Below the pieces are notes generated by a model, which did no database searches, was not told the origin of the DNA, and worked only from the letters and a program-made list of their open reading frames with translations. Below are positions 1 to 11,500 of a DNA stretch of 64,000 bases, in pieces; the stretch's first letter is position 1, and every line of letters starts with the position of its first letter. The DNA comes from Diospyros lotus. Lineage: Eukaryota > Streptophyta > Magnoliopsida > Ericales > Ebenaceae. The stretch spans positions 11,292,058-11,356,057 of the forward strand of contig NC_068345.1 of assembly GCF_014633365.1 (NCBI RefSeq), given 5' to 3'. The position numbers and the translations under genes were made by a program.

Positions 1-1036
1 CATAGTTCACCTGATCAAATTCTGAAATCCAAAATCTGACCACCACCTGTGATGAGCGTTGATCGCTCAAAATCGCTTTTGGCCATCGTTTTGAGCTAGA
101 TCAAGGGCTGGGGATCGCCTGGGTTTGCTTTGCATCTTTGTCCAATCAGAATTGAGAGAATCGCCTCTAGCTCTGCTTCACAACTTTGAAACTAGCTTCC
201 GATAATCGCTGGCCTGTTAAATTTCCCAAAATTGTTGATCTACGATCAACTTCCAGAAATTGGTAGGCGAAGAGCTTTCGAGAATCGGTAGCTCTAATTT
301 TTTTATTCTTCTCCGATTACTACAGTTGTTCACCACTGATGCGATCATTGCAGGTCACAAATCCTCCAGTTTTGAAACCTCAATTCACCATAACCTCCTG
401 TCTCGGCACTGCCTTTCAATTCCAAACAAAATTACCAAAACTCACAGCTGAAAACCAATCCTTCTGCTTCACCATCAAAATTTGATTCAAGAGTCGCTTG
501 CTCGTTCGAAATTTGCTATGGAATCCCAAACCGAAAATTGTCAGAATTGCTTGCTCGGTTTCAGTCTATCTCTTCTACCTTTGAGTCGACTCGGAATTCA
601 CTACGTCGAAAAGTAACAACGTCGGAAATTGCCTAAATGTTAACTGGAAATTTCTTTGCTCATAGCCCAAGAATCGATTGGCTCTGATACCAAATTGTCA
701 CACCCTGGGGTTGGGCTGGGGTTTGGAAAGGGAATTGAGAAGATTAAGAGAGCGAGAGAGCAGAATTTGGAGGGAGAGTTCAGATGAAAGGGAGGGAGAC
801 AGCAAGAAAGAAGGAGGATGTTGGAGAGAAAGGGAGAGAAGTAATAGAAAGTGAGAGAGTTAACAGAAAAAAAATTCACTTCATTTCTCAACATGAATTC
901 CCCTCCTCTAGCTGTGGCTTGTTTATAGCCTCACAGCCCATGCACCCATGTGCAGTACAATCGGAAATCATAAACTGCCTATAGCTAAGGACAACTATCT
1001 ATAACAGAAAGGAAAAGAAAATTACAATTACTGCCC
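1..1036 (-). mobile_element. 5' part of a non-autonomous LTR element (truncated by window edge)
   Basis: Read on the minus strand, this is the primer-site end of an LTR retrotransposon. The reverse complement of a tRNA-iMet primer site (GGCTCTGATACCA on the + strand) lies at about 680-692, and an LTR-like stretch begins with TGTCAC at 696. The purine-rich stretch at 720-870 resembles the LTRs at 1451 and 7117. No TGACA end is found, so the LTR is probably truncated near 1036. The internal part (1-690) has no long ORF and resembles the 3180-4850 internal region of the next element in style. The other LTR would lie left of the window. Confidence 0.6.
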
Positions 1037-1213
1037 ATGAAAAGTTGATTATTTCAAATTACAATTACTGGTTATTTCAAATTTGATTCTCTCTTTGTTA
1101 AAATTTTAATTATATGAAAAGTTGATTGCTGAAATTACCTTTTCAATTTGCAGATATTTTCCTTTTATTTATGTCTGCTTCTTTTAAGAGTTCAGTTTGT
1201 TCTATTATTTGAA

Positions 1214-1366
1214 GGTGAGCCTTGGTGCAACAGTAATGTTGCTCCTTTGTGACTTGGAGGTCACAGGTTCTAGCCAGGAAACAGCCTAAGCAAGGTAGGG
1301 CTGCATACAATTAACCTTCCCTAGCGCTTGCTGTGTGGGAGCCTTGTGCATTGGGTTCACGGGTTT
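1214..1366 (+). mobile_element. Au-type tRNA-derived SINE
   Basis: The sequence starts GGTGAGCCTTGGTGCAAC (tRNA-like A box) and has a B-box-like stretch GGTCACAGGTTCTAGCC about 45 bp later, the layout of the plant Au SINE family. It continues with the family's 'aggctgcatacaat' core and short tail. It is flanked by a target-site duplication, AGTTTGTTCTATTATTTG at 1194-1211 and AGTTTGTTCTTTTATTTG starting at 1367, with one mismatch. This makes it a genuine retroposition event rather than chance similarity. Confidence 0.85.
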
Positions 1367-1450
1367 AGTTTGTTCTTTTATTTGCAATCTCTCTGTTGGC
1401 ACTTCTTGTGAAAAGTAGGAGAGAAAATGAAATTGTGTTTTGAAATTATA

Positions 1451-1853
1451 TGTCATGAACCTAGGGTTCATGATGGACTGAAATGGACAATCGGAAAGAT
1501 CCGATTGAATTAAGGTTAAGAGCAGAATGTATTAGAGGGAAAATTGAAGAAGAATGGGGGAGAAATTAGAGAGAAAATGAGGGAGAGAAGAATAGAGAAA
1601 TGAGAGGGAGATTGCAGAGAGAGAATCAGATTTCAATTATCAATTCAAGCATATCCCCTTCCTACAGCTGAGACAATATATATAGCCTCACTTAGCTATC
1701 AAATAAAACTCTCTAACCAATTAAGCTACAAGACAAAAAGGGAAATAACAGAATAACAACACCCATGTGTTGTAACCAAATTACAAAGATACCCCCTAAC
1801 TATAATTGCAACTCAATTACAGCTTTGCCCCAATAATACCCAAGATCGTGACA
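1451..1853 (-). repeat. 3' LTR (minus orientation) of the element at 1451-5255
   Basis: Begins TGTCATGAAC, ends TGACA and carries an AG-rich middle. It is followed at once by a pyrimidine run on the + strand, which is the polypurine tract on the coding strand. Its partner LTR is 4855-5255. Confidence 0.93.
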
Positions 1854-2357
1854 ATTTCCCCCCCTTGAAATGTTTCTTGTCCCCGAGAAACTTATTACCA
1901 CCTAGCCGTTGCTTCTTTATCCAATGCCCATCTTCACCCAGCGGTTTCTTCTTTGCTTTTCCTTCTTATCTTGTTTTTTCCTTTTCTTTTGCCTTCTCTT
2001 TTCTTTCTCCTTATCAGCAACAACATTATGTCTTGTTGCCACACCAATTTAAGCCATCCGCCTCTTCCTTAGTGTTGCCAAAAATGGTTCCAAATGCGCC
2101 GTCAGTCCTACAACCCCATCCTCCAACTCTTCTTGCTGCAATGTTACATTTGCTTTGTCTTGTGTGCCCGTGCCAATGACATACATGTGAGATGTTCCAA
2201 GTAAGGTGTCCAGTGCAATCCTTTGTTCCTTCTCTTTAGACTCCTTATTCTGCTGTTTCAAGAGATCAATGGCATCAGGAGTCTCAACTCTAGTGGCAGT
2301 GCTTGAGAAGTTGCCAACTAATTGAGTGCCATCCTCCACTTCCTCCTCCCCAATCTC

Positions 2358-3143
2358 TTATTCCATGCACTCCTCAGCCCTCGCCATAGCCAAGACCAAG
2401 GGAGCAGTACGTTTAGACTCCTCCATATCTTCAGTAGGGGCCTCCTCAAGTGGAAATACTTTTACTTGTTGGTAACTGAAGTACACCAAGGATTTACTTT
2501 CAGCAATGTTGTTCTTCTTCAGCTTCTCCATTTTAAGAAACTCCTCCTTATTAAAACTTCCATGATAGTCATTAAAGTATTCGGTGGGAAAACTGTAATA
2601 ATACTCCTTAGATAGTATCATTGCAAACTCTTGCAACTTCTCGCAAAACATTCGACCGAATTCTTTGCACTCTTCATGTATTACACTTCTTGTTTCCTTG
2701 TCAACTTGGTTGATCCCGTTCTTCTTTTCCTTGTTGCTGCCCACTGAAAATGCAGCCTTCTTTGGCTGCCATTGAGACTCCATTCCAGTTGAAAAGGAAG
2801 CTTTCTTTTGCTGCAATATTAGGCTCATCTGCTCCATGTATGCACTGCCTCCCCTAGCTTCACGAGTAGGACCTACTACTGAAAATGCAGCACTGTTCCG
2901 CTGCAATTGAGGCTGCTCTCTTGCATGAAAATTAACCATTGAAAATGCAGCATCATTCAACTGCAATTGAGACCCCATTTCAACTGAAAATGAAGAATTT
3001 TTCTGCTGCAATTGAGGCTCCCAGGGTCTCCTACATGCACTGCGCCCCTTAGCTGATTTTTCACAATCAGCATACTTTGAAGACCAAGGAGCTAAATACA
3101 TACTGCTCTTCTTCAAACAAGTTATCCCAAAATTCAAAGCCAA
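2358..3143 (-). CDS. Internal ORF of the LARD-like element with QLQ..AAFSV repeats
   Basis: This 261-residue ORF inside the non-autonomous LTR element matches no retroviral-type domain that I recognise. Its middle holds five degenerate copies of an 11-residue motif of the form QLQxNxAAFSV (variants QLQQKNSSFSV, QLQLNDAAFSM, QLQRNSAAFSV, LQQKKASFST, QWQPKKAAFSV), at about residues 43-53, 59-69, 79-89, 110-119 and 124-134. The C-terminal half is charged (KEEFLKMEKLKK region). No zinc knuckle, protease triad or reverse transcriptase motif is present. It could be a diverged gag-like remnant or an in-frame but non-functional stretch. A second short ORF (2049-2339) overlaps the 3' side. Function is unknown. 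Confidence 0.4.
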   Translation of the reverse strand: MALNFGITCLKKSSMYLAPWSSKYADCEKSAKGRSACRRPWEPQLQQKNSSFSVEMGSQLQLNDAAFSMVNFHAREQPQLQRNSAAFSVVGPTREARGGSAYMEQMSLILQQKKASFSTGMESQWQPKKAAFSVGSNKEKKNGINQVDKETRSVIHEECKEFGRMFCEKLQEFAMILSKEYYYSFPTEYFNDYHGSFNKEEFLKMEKLKKNNIAESKSLVYFSYQQVKVFPLEEAPTEDMEESKRTAPLVLAMARAEECME

Positions 3144-4854
3144 AATTAACCTTTGTTTACCTTACTAGCAGCCTAGGATTTGATTGGAATTACCACCTCA
3201 AATTATTGCTTTGTTAATGAAGTCGGACCGCAAAAGAGCGCTGGAATTCACAGCCAAGAATCACCCATCCAAATTTGCCTTCCACAATCCACTCCCAGCT
3301 GCTCCAAACTTTATTGGAATCAAATACCAAAATTGCTGGGCTTCTTAGTTGAGATCCAAGATGCCACCTTCAGAGCCATCAAGAACTGGTCGGAGGACTT
3401 GCCTAACCTACTTCACCTCCCAACGACAAACAAGAATTTTCAAACTTCCGCCGAGCCGGCTTTGATCACCCTCGAAGCCAATCAGACAATGCCATTGTCT
3501 CTATCGCTGAATCGCTCCTGGGAGCGGCCGAGAATCACCGACTCTAAATCTTCAACCAAGATTGCTTAATCTTGGACAATTGCGATCGCTTTGGGTTTGC
3601 CCGCATCGCCTCGGACTTGGTCCACTTCACGCTTGTCACTTCTGGCCAGCTTCGTCCTCAATTTCGACCCAAAATTGTTGGAAATTTGTTTGGATGTTAA
3701 ACGCAACTAACACCCAAGAGTGCTGGAATTCAATTGCAACCAAAAACCCGTCGTCTCAGCTATCAACAGAGAAACAGCCTCTGGGTATTGCTGTTATCTA
3801 TTTCGATAGCCGAAATTCTAGCTTCGAAGCTACCACCTGCTTCCTCTTCGTATAATAATTACCGAAATTATTGGCCGAGGGTCACTCACCTGCTGCGCCT
3901 TCCAATTCCAAACTGAGGGTGCTCACTTGCTTGGAGATTAACACCTCCTAGTGCCAGCTACCGCCCAATCACCGACCAACACCAGCGTCTCTGTTGTCGT
4001 TGGCTAGAATCGGTTCTGCTTGCGATTGCTGCGGATTCAACAATCTTCTATGGCCGATTCCTTCTCACCCAATCACCGACAAATTCAGAATCGCCCAGCA
4101 GAATCCGCACTCACTGTCAAGTTTGTTTTCCGTTCCGAGCCGATTCGATCGTGATTGCTAGGATCCTGATCACTTGAATCTATCTTCTAAATTCCTCAAT
4201 CCTTCCTCGTTTGCAAGGGCTATTCACCGAATCCGTTTGAACTGGTTGCGACAACCTTCCTCACCCCTGTCGTCAACTCCAACGAAGCTCCTGCAACCTG
4301 TATTCTGCTTTAGTCGCACACGCCTAGGCTGTCTGCTTCACCTTCAACGGACTCACGCTCGCCTTGGACAGTTGCCACACTCCCAAGTCCAAATCGCGAC
4401 CTCCTGGCCGTTTGCATCAACACCAGCGGACTCGCTATCACCTCGGAACTTTTGCCTATTCATGAACGGCTGGGTTGCTCGCCTTCCTTAATCGGTTCTG
4501 TTACTCAGTCGACGCCACTCTAAAACGTTAATCGACTCTAGCGCAATTGACGCTTCTTGAATTCACAACCGAGAGTCATGGCAGACTCGTCTTCAATATT
4601 CCAACTCAAATCTACTACAATCACGAAGGCCGAGAATTAATCCTCCCCTGAGATACCCTCCAAGCGCACTGGAATACTTGAACTCGCCTATTCCGTTTAA
4701 TCACTGAAATTGATTTCAGCAGCCTTCAAAATGAATCGAAACCACAGCCAAGAACCGTTGCTTTACTTCGACTCTAGCTGGATTACCTCCAAATCGATCG
4801 GACACTATTGAATTTCCGAACTCACAGCCGAGGACGACTGCTCTGATACCAATT

Positions 4855-5255
4855 TGTCATGAACCTAGGGTTCATGACGGACTGAAATGGACAATCGGAA
4901 AGATCCGATTGAATTAAGGTTAAGAGCAGAATGTATTAGAGGGAAAATTGAAGAAGAATGGGGGAGAAATTAGAGGGAAAATGAGGGAGAGTAGAATAGA
5001 GAAATGAGAGGGAGATTGTAGAGAGAATCGGATTTCAATTATCAATTCAAGCATATCCCCTTCCTACAGCTGAGACAATATATATAGCCTTACTTAGCTA
5101 CCAAACAAAACTCTCTAACCAACTAAGCTACAAGACAAAAAGGGAAATAACAGAATAACAACACCCATGTGCTGTAACCAAATTACAAAGATACCCCCTA
5201 ACTATAATTGTAACTCAATTACAGCTTTGCCCCTATAATACCCAAGATCGTGACA
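4855..5255 (-). repeat. 5' LTR (minus orientation) of the element at 1451-5255
   Basis: Near-identical to 1451-1853, with about a dozen substitutions and one 2-bp gap. It abuts the reverse-complement primer site GCTCTGATACCA at 4840-4851, which marks it as the 5' LTR. Confidence 0.93.
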
Positions 5256-5260
5256 TTATA

Positions 5261-5590
5261 TTTATAAATGTTTCCTTTGAGGATACTTTTTGTTGGTTTC
5301 ATTTAATGCCTTTACTTATATTGTCCTGAAACAAAATTTTGGATTAATCTCTTAAACTGAACTGAGCATGAATTATTTCAGTATGGCTGCTTATATGACT
5401 TTTCTTTTTGCAAGTCCATTGGCTTGTCACTTATGTGCCATGTCGTAGTATGTATATATTTACTTTTTGCTTGGTTTGTAGTTTGTATATTATATGTATG
5501 CTTGTCAGAACCTTGAGTGAGTCCATTTCTTCCTTTGATTATCATGTTGAGTGCAATGCAGTGAAAATGTGACTTATCTTTGCATTGTAG
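5261..5590 (+). other. Upstream intron tail of the glycosyltransferase gene
   Basis: AT-rich single-copy-looking sequence with no coding potential. It ends in a pyrimidine-rich stretch and TTGTAG, the splice acceptor used by the exon starting at 5591. The upstream exon(s) with the expected N-terminal membrane anchor were not found in 1-5590. Confidence 0.6.
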
Positions 5591-8500
5591 GATGCTGGCA
5601 TTCGTGCACCAATTGATATTTGGAAATCAAAACTTGCAAAATTTTACTATGGATGCAGTGAAAGAGGGCCTTACTTTTCTCGTAAGTCAGCTTATTGACT
5701 TAATAGTACAGCTATGGATACTACTAGCTTTCTGCTTAACTATTTGTATTGTGACTATTCTATGTACTCCGTGGCTTTGTGTTGGCACTTCTGATGTATT
5801 GTGAGAGGAAGAACCAGCAAAAACAAGTGAAAAAGTTGGGCTAAAATATGGCAAGTTAAATTTTGGACAATAGTATGAAACTTAGGGTCTCTTAACCTCA
5901 AACATTGAATTAGAATAAAATGGCTGCCTGCAAAGTATCTTAAAAGGCTAGTTATACTAGGGTTACAATGATAATTGAAATAGAGATAGAAGAGGTAGAG
6001 AGAAAGAATGGAGGGAAAAACTCAGATCTCAGAGTCAGAACTGTATTTGGTTAGGTTCAGGTACACACATACACACACACACCTGCTAGGTACAAGCGTA
6101 CAGCACACAAGCTATGTACAACATACAAGCTAACTAGCCATATTATGTACAACAGTAACTGCATTGTCAACAACAATAAATCCTAGTCATTGATACAAAT
6201 GAATCCTTCTAGTCTTAGTCATCCATCTATGCTAGTCACATGACTACTTACTAAAGCTAATGACACCAAAATACTTTCTAAAACCTAACTTAAATACTAA
6301 CCATAAGTAAACAAATACAAAATACCAATAATTCAAAGAATATGCTCTTGCATCAATCTCCCTGAGTGGAAAAGAAACTCACTTTTGATGAGAAAACTTG
6401 GATGCATTGATCAATGATAGGATCAATTTTTTGCAACACTTTTTAGATATCCAAGTGCTTTCTATTGGACATTTGCCCAACCACTAGACAGGATAGAGAT
6501 TGCCTTGTCCCCAATGAGCTTTTTTCATGTCAAGCACATCTTTGATAACTTCTCTTGATTTCTTTGGTAACTAATTAGCCCATTCCTTGGTGGTAGCTTC
6601 ATCATTCTCTCCATCAAATCCATGGAAATCCAATAAGTTTGTAACACTAAAAAGAGGGCTAATATGAAGATCATTTGGAAGCTTTACCATGTAAGTGTTG
6701 GAACTAATCTTTCTCAAAAATTTGCATGGTCCAATTTTTCTAGACTTTCAAGTTCCTTTGGGAAACCTCTCCTTCCTAAGATACACCTAAACTTGATTAC
6801 CTTCAAGAGAATTCTCTATGTTGATCAACATTTTCCTTGTAAACTTTATTGTTAGCTTTACATGAACCTCTTCATGGATCATTCGAATATGATCAACAAA
6901 AGCTTCTACATCTTTACTAACCTAGTTTCTTGTGGTGATGCCACAAGATTTAACACATGTTGAGGCTTGTAACTATGAGTAGCTTCAAAGGGGTTTTCTC
7001 TTATTAGTTTGGTTTATTGAAATGGTATAAGCAAATTTAGCATGAACAAGGATTGTATCCCAAACCTCACTTGATCACCAACAAGGCAAAGGCTGATCAC
7101 CAACAAGGCAAAGGCATGTCGTGTACCTAGGGTTTAGCCTAGTGTTGGATTGGAAATTGAGAGAAATCATAGGAGTTTGGAGTTAAGAACAGAACGATTG
7201 GAGAGGGAAATTGGACAGAAATGGGGGGATAAATTAGAGAGAAATGAGGGAGGGTTGTAGAGTGGAATGGGAGGGAGATTGAGAGAATTTTGAGAGGGAA
7301 ATCAGAGTATTCAATTATCAATTCAAACATAATAATCCCATCTGTTTACAATAGCCTTTTATAGGCATATCTGGCTCCTAACAGAATGCATAACAACACC
7401 CATGTGCTTCCAACCAATTGCTAAAATATCTCCTAACAACTATTATAAGTCTATTACCATGTTGCCCTTTTATTACTCCTAGGGTCATGACAATTCCCTC
7501 CTCCTTGAGAGAGTTCTTGTCCCCAACAACTTTCTACAAGTAGCTATTGCTCTTCATCCAATCCCAACCATCTCTATCTGGTGTATCCTTCTTTCTTTCT
7601 CCTTATATGCCACTTCCTTTTCACTTTTATGTTCTTTCTGTTTTGCCTTTCCTGCCATGGTAGTGTATTCTTTGAGAGTCCGTATATAGAGATTATGCCA
7701 GTGAGTTGTAATAACAAGCAGTCCAACAACAACCTCCTCTTCCATCTTCTCCCATACCTTGTAGTAGTCCTTTTGTTTCGTCCACTTAAGTTGTTCCTTC
7801 CTTGCTAAAACCAGCACTGGAGACTATTTGAGACCTACTTTAACCCAAGTCAAGGATGGCTCAGCTTGCTTCGACACCAAAGTCAAAGGAGCAATATCCT
7901 TAGGATCGACTTTAATTGCATGTGGTCCATCACAATCTAGACCCAGCCTAGGATAGATGTTGCAGGTATTGCCACTCTCAGCTCCAACTTGTTTTATAAC
8001 CAGCTTATCTAATGGACCAATGTTTTGTTCCAAATTTGATTGTTCCTTAGCTTTTGGTAGGTCCAAAATCGGAGGAAGGATTCTAGAACCAATATCCATA
8101 TAGATTGATGGTCCTTTAGTTAGATTTTCCTGATCCAATGCTATTCCATTTCCCACAAACTTCTAATCTAGAACACCACCAAATCCTTCGGCCCATGCAC
8201 TAGCCACTGGGGGTAACGAGTTGGTCTTAGCTTCCATCAGCTACAATAATTTTTACCTCTCCATCACACTGTCTCTATGAAGAGAAAAGGGTGGATGACC
8301 CAGTCATGTGGTCGAAGGCCCCTAAATCAACAATCCATTCACTGCTAGTGACTTGTTTTGACAAAAAAGATGACTGAGAGTTACCTTTTTGTGCAACATT
8401 GGCAGTAGAGGTGGAAGGAGTAGGTGATTTAGATTTGGATTGAATTAGCAGGTTCTTTAAGATTTCCATTTGCTTATTGGTAAAAGGAATTGTAGCCGAC

Positions 8501-11500
8501 CTTTTTTGGTTTGTAGTGGACTCGGCTACATGTTTAGTAGCATGTTGCTTGAGTTGACTTCTGGGTTTCCAATCTATAGGTTTCCCATGAAGGTGCCAGC
8601 ATGTCTCTTTGGTGTGGTAGGGCTTGTGATAGTGTTCACACCATGATTTGTTCTCTTTAGGGCGTTGTGGTCGAGAGTGGTTGCTCACATCTCTTCGATT
8701 TGTGACCAGGGCAGACCCTATTTAGGTCTCTTCCCCTATTGAACTTAGATCCAACATTACCTTCCTTCGACTTTCCTCCCTCCTTACCATGGCAAATGCT
8801 TCCTTGATTGAAGGCAATGGTTTTATCCTGTAATGAAATTCTAGGGCACAAAAGAATAGAGAACACGAGAGGAAGAAGGAAAAAGTCTCTCGGTAACTTT
8901 TTTGATCCAGGGAATAAAAAACATAACAAAACAAATGAGAGACACCTTTAGGAAGTACAACAATAGAAACAAACTAAGCACAACAATACAAAACACATAT
9001 ACTTCCACACTCCCCCTCAAATCCGACTCGTCCGTAGGGGAACAGGCTATAATCTGCAACTTGTTGGAACTAGAAGAATCATAGGAATTCCTTTATACGG
9101 GAGACACCTTTAGGCCAAGCTTTTGACATAGAAACTGGAACCGGTCCCTAGCTAGATTTTTAGTGAAGATGTCTGCTATCTGATAGGCTGTAGGAATATA
9201 CCGGACTTCAATGTCACCATTCTCAACCCGTTCACACACAAAATGCACATCTATCTCGATGTGTTTAGTACGTGAATGGAACACAGGGTTCTCAGCCATC
9301 CTTTTGGCTGCCAAATTATCACTCCAAACAACTGATGTAGTATTACACGGATATCCCAACTCAGCAAATAAGGATCTCAACCATAGCAATTTTGTAACAC
9401 CCAGTGCAACAACCCTGTATTCAGCTTCTCCTACTGACCTGGCCACCATAGATTGCTTCTTTGATCCCCACACGATCAAGTTGTGTCCAAGAAAAACACT
9501 GAACCCACTGGTAGATCTCCTAGTCTCCTTGTAGCTAGCATAGTCTGCATCTGTGTACATGGTTAGAGACAAATCACCAAGTGAGGGAGAGAACCACAAG
9601 CCCAATCCAATTGTCCCTTTGATGTATCTAAGTAGCCTCTTGCAGGCAGTCCAGTGCTGCACTTTGGGAGCAGACAAATACTGACTTAACTTGTTGACAA
9701 CAAAGGCAATATCAAGGCGCGTGTATGTCAGATATTGCAAAGACCCAATTAGAGTCCTATACAAAGATGGATTGGGAAAAACATCACCCTCATCAGTCAA
9801 AGAAATGCCATAAACCATGCGTGTATCACAGGGTTTATAGTCTTGCATGTGAGCCTTCTTCAGCAGGTCTAAAACATATTTAGATTGGTCAAGTACATGC
9901 CACTTGTATCTTGATATGCCTCAAACCTTAGGAAGTAATTAACTGAACCAAGAGTCTTTAAGGCAAAGTGTGTTTCCAAATCAGCAATACAAGACTTAAG
10001 GGTTGTATTATCAGAATCAGTGAGCAAGATGTCATCCACATAGACCAAAATGAACAAGATATAGGCTGAGGTTCGTTTAATGAACAAAGACGCATCAAAT
10101 GTTACCCTAGAGAATCCCCAGCTCTGTAAAGCCATCCTCAACTTATTGTACCAAGCCCTAGGTGCTTGTTTAAGACCATACAAGGACTTCTTCAATTGAC
10201 AAAACATGTGAGGGAAACTTAAAGCTAACAAAACCTTCTGGTTGGGTCATAAACACAGCTTCTTGCAAGTCCCCATTTAAGAAAGCATTATTGACATCTA
10301 CTTGCTGCACATCCCATCCAAAAGCTACTGCTAAAGGGAACAACACCCGAATGGTGGGTGCCTTTACCACTGGACTGAACGTCTCACCATAATCCACTCC
10401 AGGGTTTTAAAGGAAACCCTTCGCAACTAATTTGACCTTGTATTTAAGAATTGAACCATCAGCCTTATACTTGACCCAAAACACCCATTTACATCTAATC
10501 AAATTCATATCCTTAGAAAATGGCACAAGAACCCAAGTATTATTACGGTGCAAAGCAGAAATCTCATCCTCCATAGCTTGAACCCATCGTGGGTCTAAGA
10601 GAGCCTTATGAACTGAATCAGGTTCAAGAGTGCTAACTCAAGCATGAGGTGAGGTAGGAGCAATTTTGTCTTTGGATCTAGTGACCATAGGATGAATAGA
10701 AGGTGCAGGGGCAACTTTAGATCTAGGTAAGGAAGTAGCTGCAATGGGCAGTGAAGAAGAAGAGGAAGAAGAAACTGAATGACTGGAGCTAGTTTGAGGT
10801 GCAGAAGGAGATGGAGCCAGAACAAGATTAGGAGAAGGACTATGAGGCAGTGCTACTTGAGGGGGTGAAGAAGAAGATGAAGAAGGAAATTGAAAAGAAG
10901 GAAACACTGTGGTAGATCCACCACATTGAAGCTCACTAGAAGCAGACTTAGACACAGAAGAAGAAGAAGAAGACATGGAGCACAAAGCTAGATAAAGAAA
11001 CTCGAGAGTATTGAATTGGACATGACGGGATACATACACCCTTCCCGATGGATGCAAACACTTGTAACCAGCTTGAGTGTGACTATATCCAATGAAAACA
11101 CATTTAGAGGAATGAAAATCAAATTTGTGCTTGTTATAGGGTCTAAGGTAAGGAAAACAAGCACAACCAAAAGGTTGCAACAATAAATAGTTTGGTGGCT
11201 TATGGTATAGCTGTTCAGAAGGAGTTTGAAATCTGAGAGGAGAAGCAGGTAAGAGGTTTATTGTATGAACTGCAGTGAGAAATGTTTCTACCCAAAATTT
11301 TAATGGCATATGAGCATGTGCCAATAAAGTGAGTCCCATTTCAGCAATGTGTCTATGTTTCCTCTCAGCCACACCATTTTGTTGGTGTGTATAGGGACAA
11401 GTAAATCTAGGTTGAATACCTTGGCTTTGAAGATAAGGTAAGAAAGCTTTAAACTCACCCCCATTATCAGTATGCAAAGCCCTAAGTTTTGAATTATACT

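Larger units (their letters stand above)
1451..5255 (-). mobile_element. Complete non-autonomous LTR retrotransposon (LARD-like)
   Basis: Two direct LTRs (1451-1853 and 4855-5255) start TGTCATGAACC and end GATCGTGACA. They are flanked by a perfect 5-bp target duplication TTATA (1446-1450 and 5256-5260). The primer site (reverse complement of TGGTATCAGAGC) sits at about 4840-4851 beside the right LTR, and a purine tract (on the minus strand, AAGGGGGG) sits beside the left LTR, so transcription is on the minus strand. The roughly 3-kb interior encodes no protease, integrase or reverse transcriptase. It has only a degenerate repeat-bearing ORF (2358-3143) and a second short ORF (2049-2339). By eye the LTRs differ at about a dozen positions, so the insertion is fairly recent. 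Confidence 0.93.

Noticed and set aside
1201..1300. Functional tRNA gene suggested by A/B-box motifs
   Set aside because: It cannot fold as a full tRNA and has the body and target duplication of an Au SINE.
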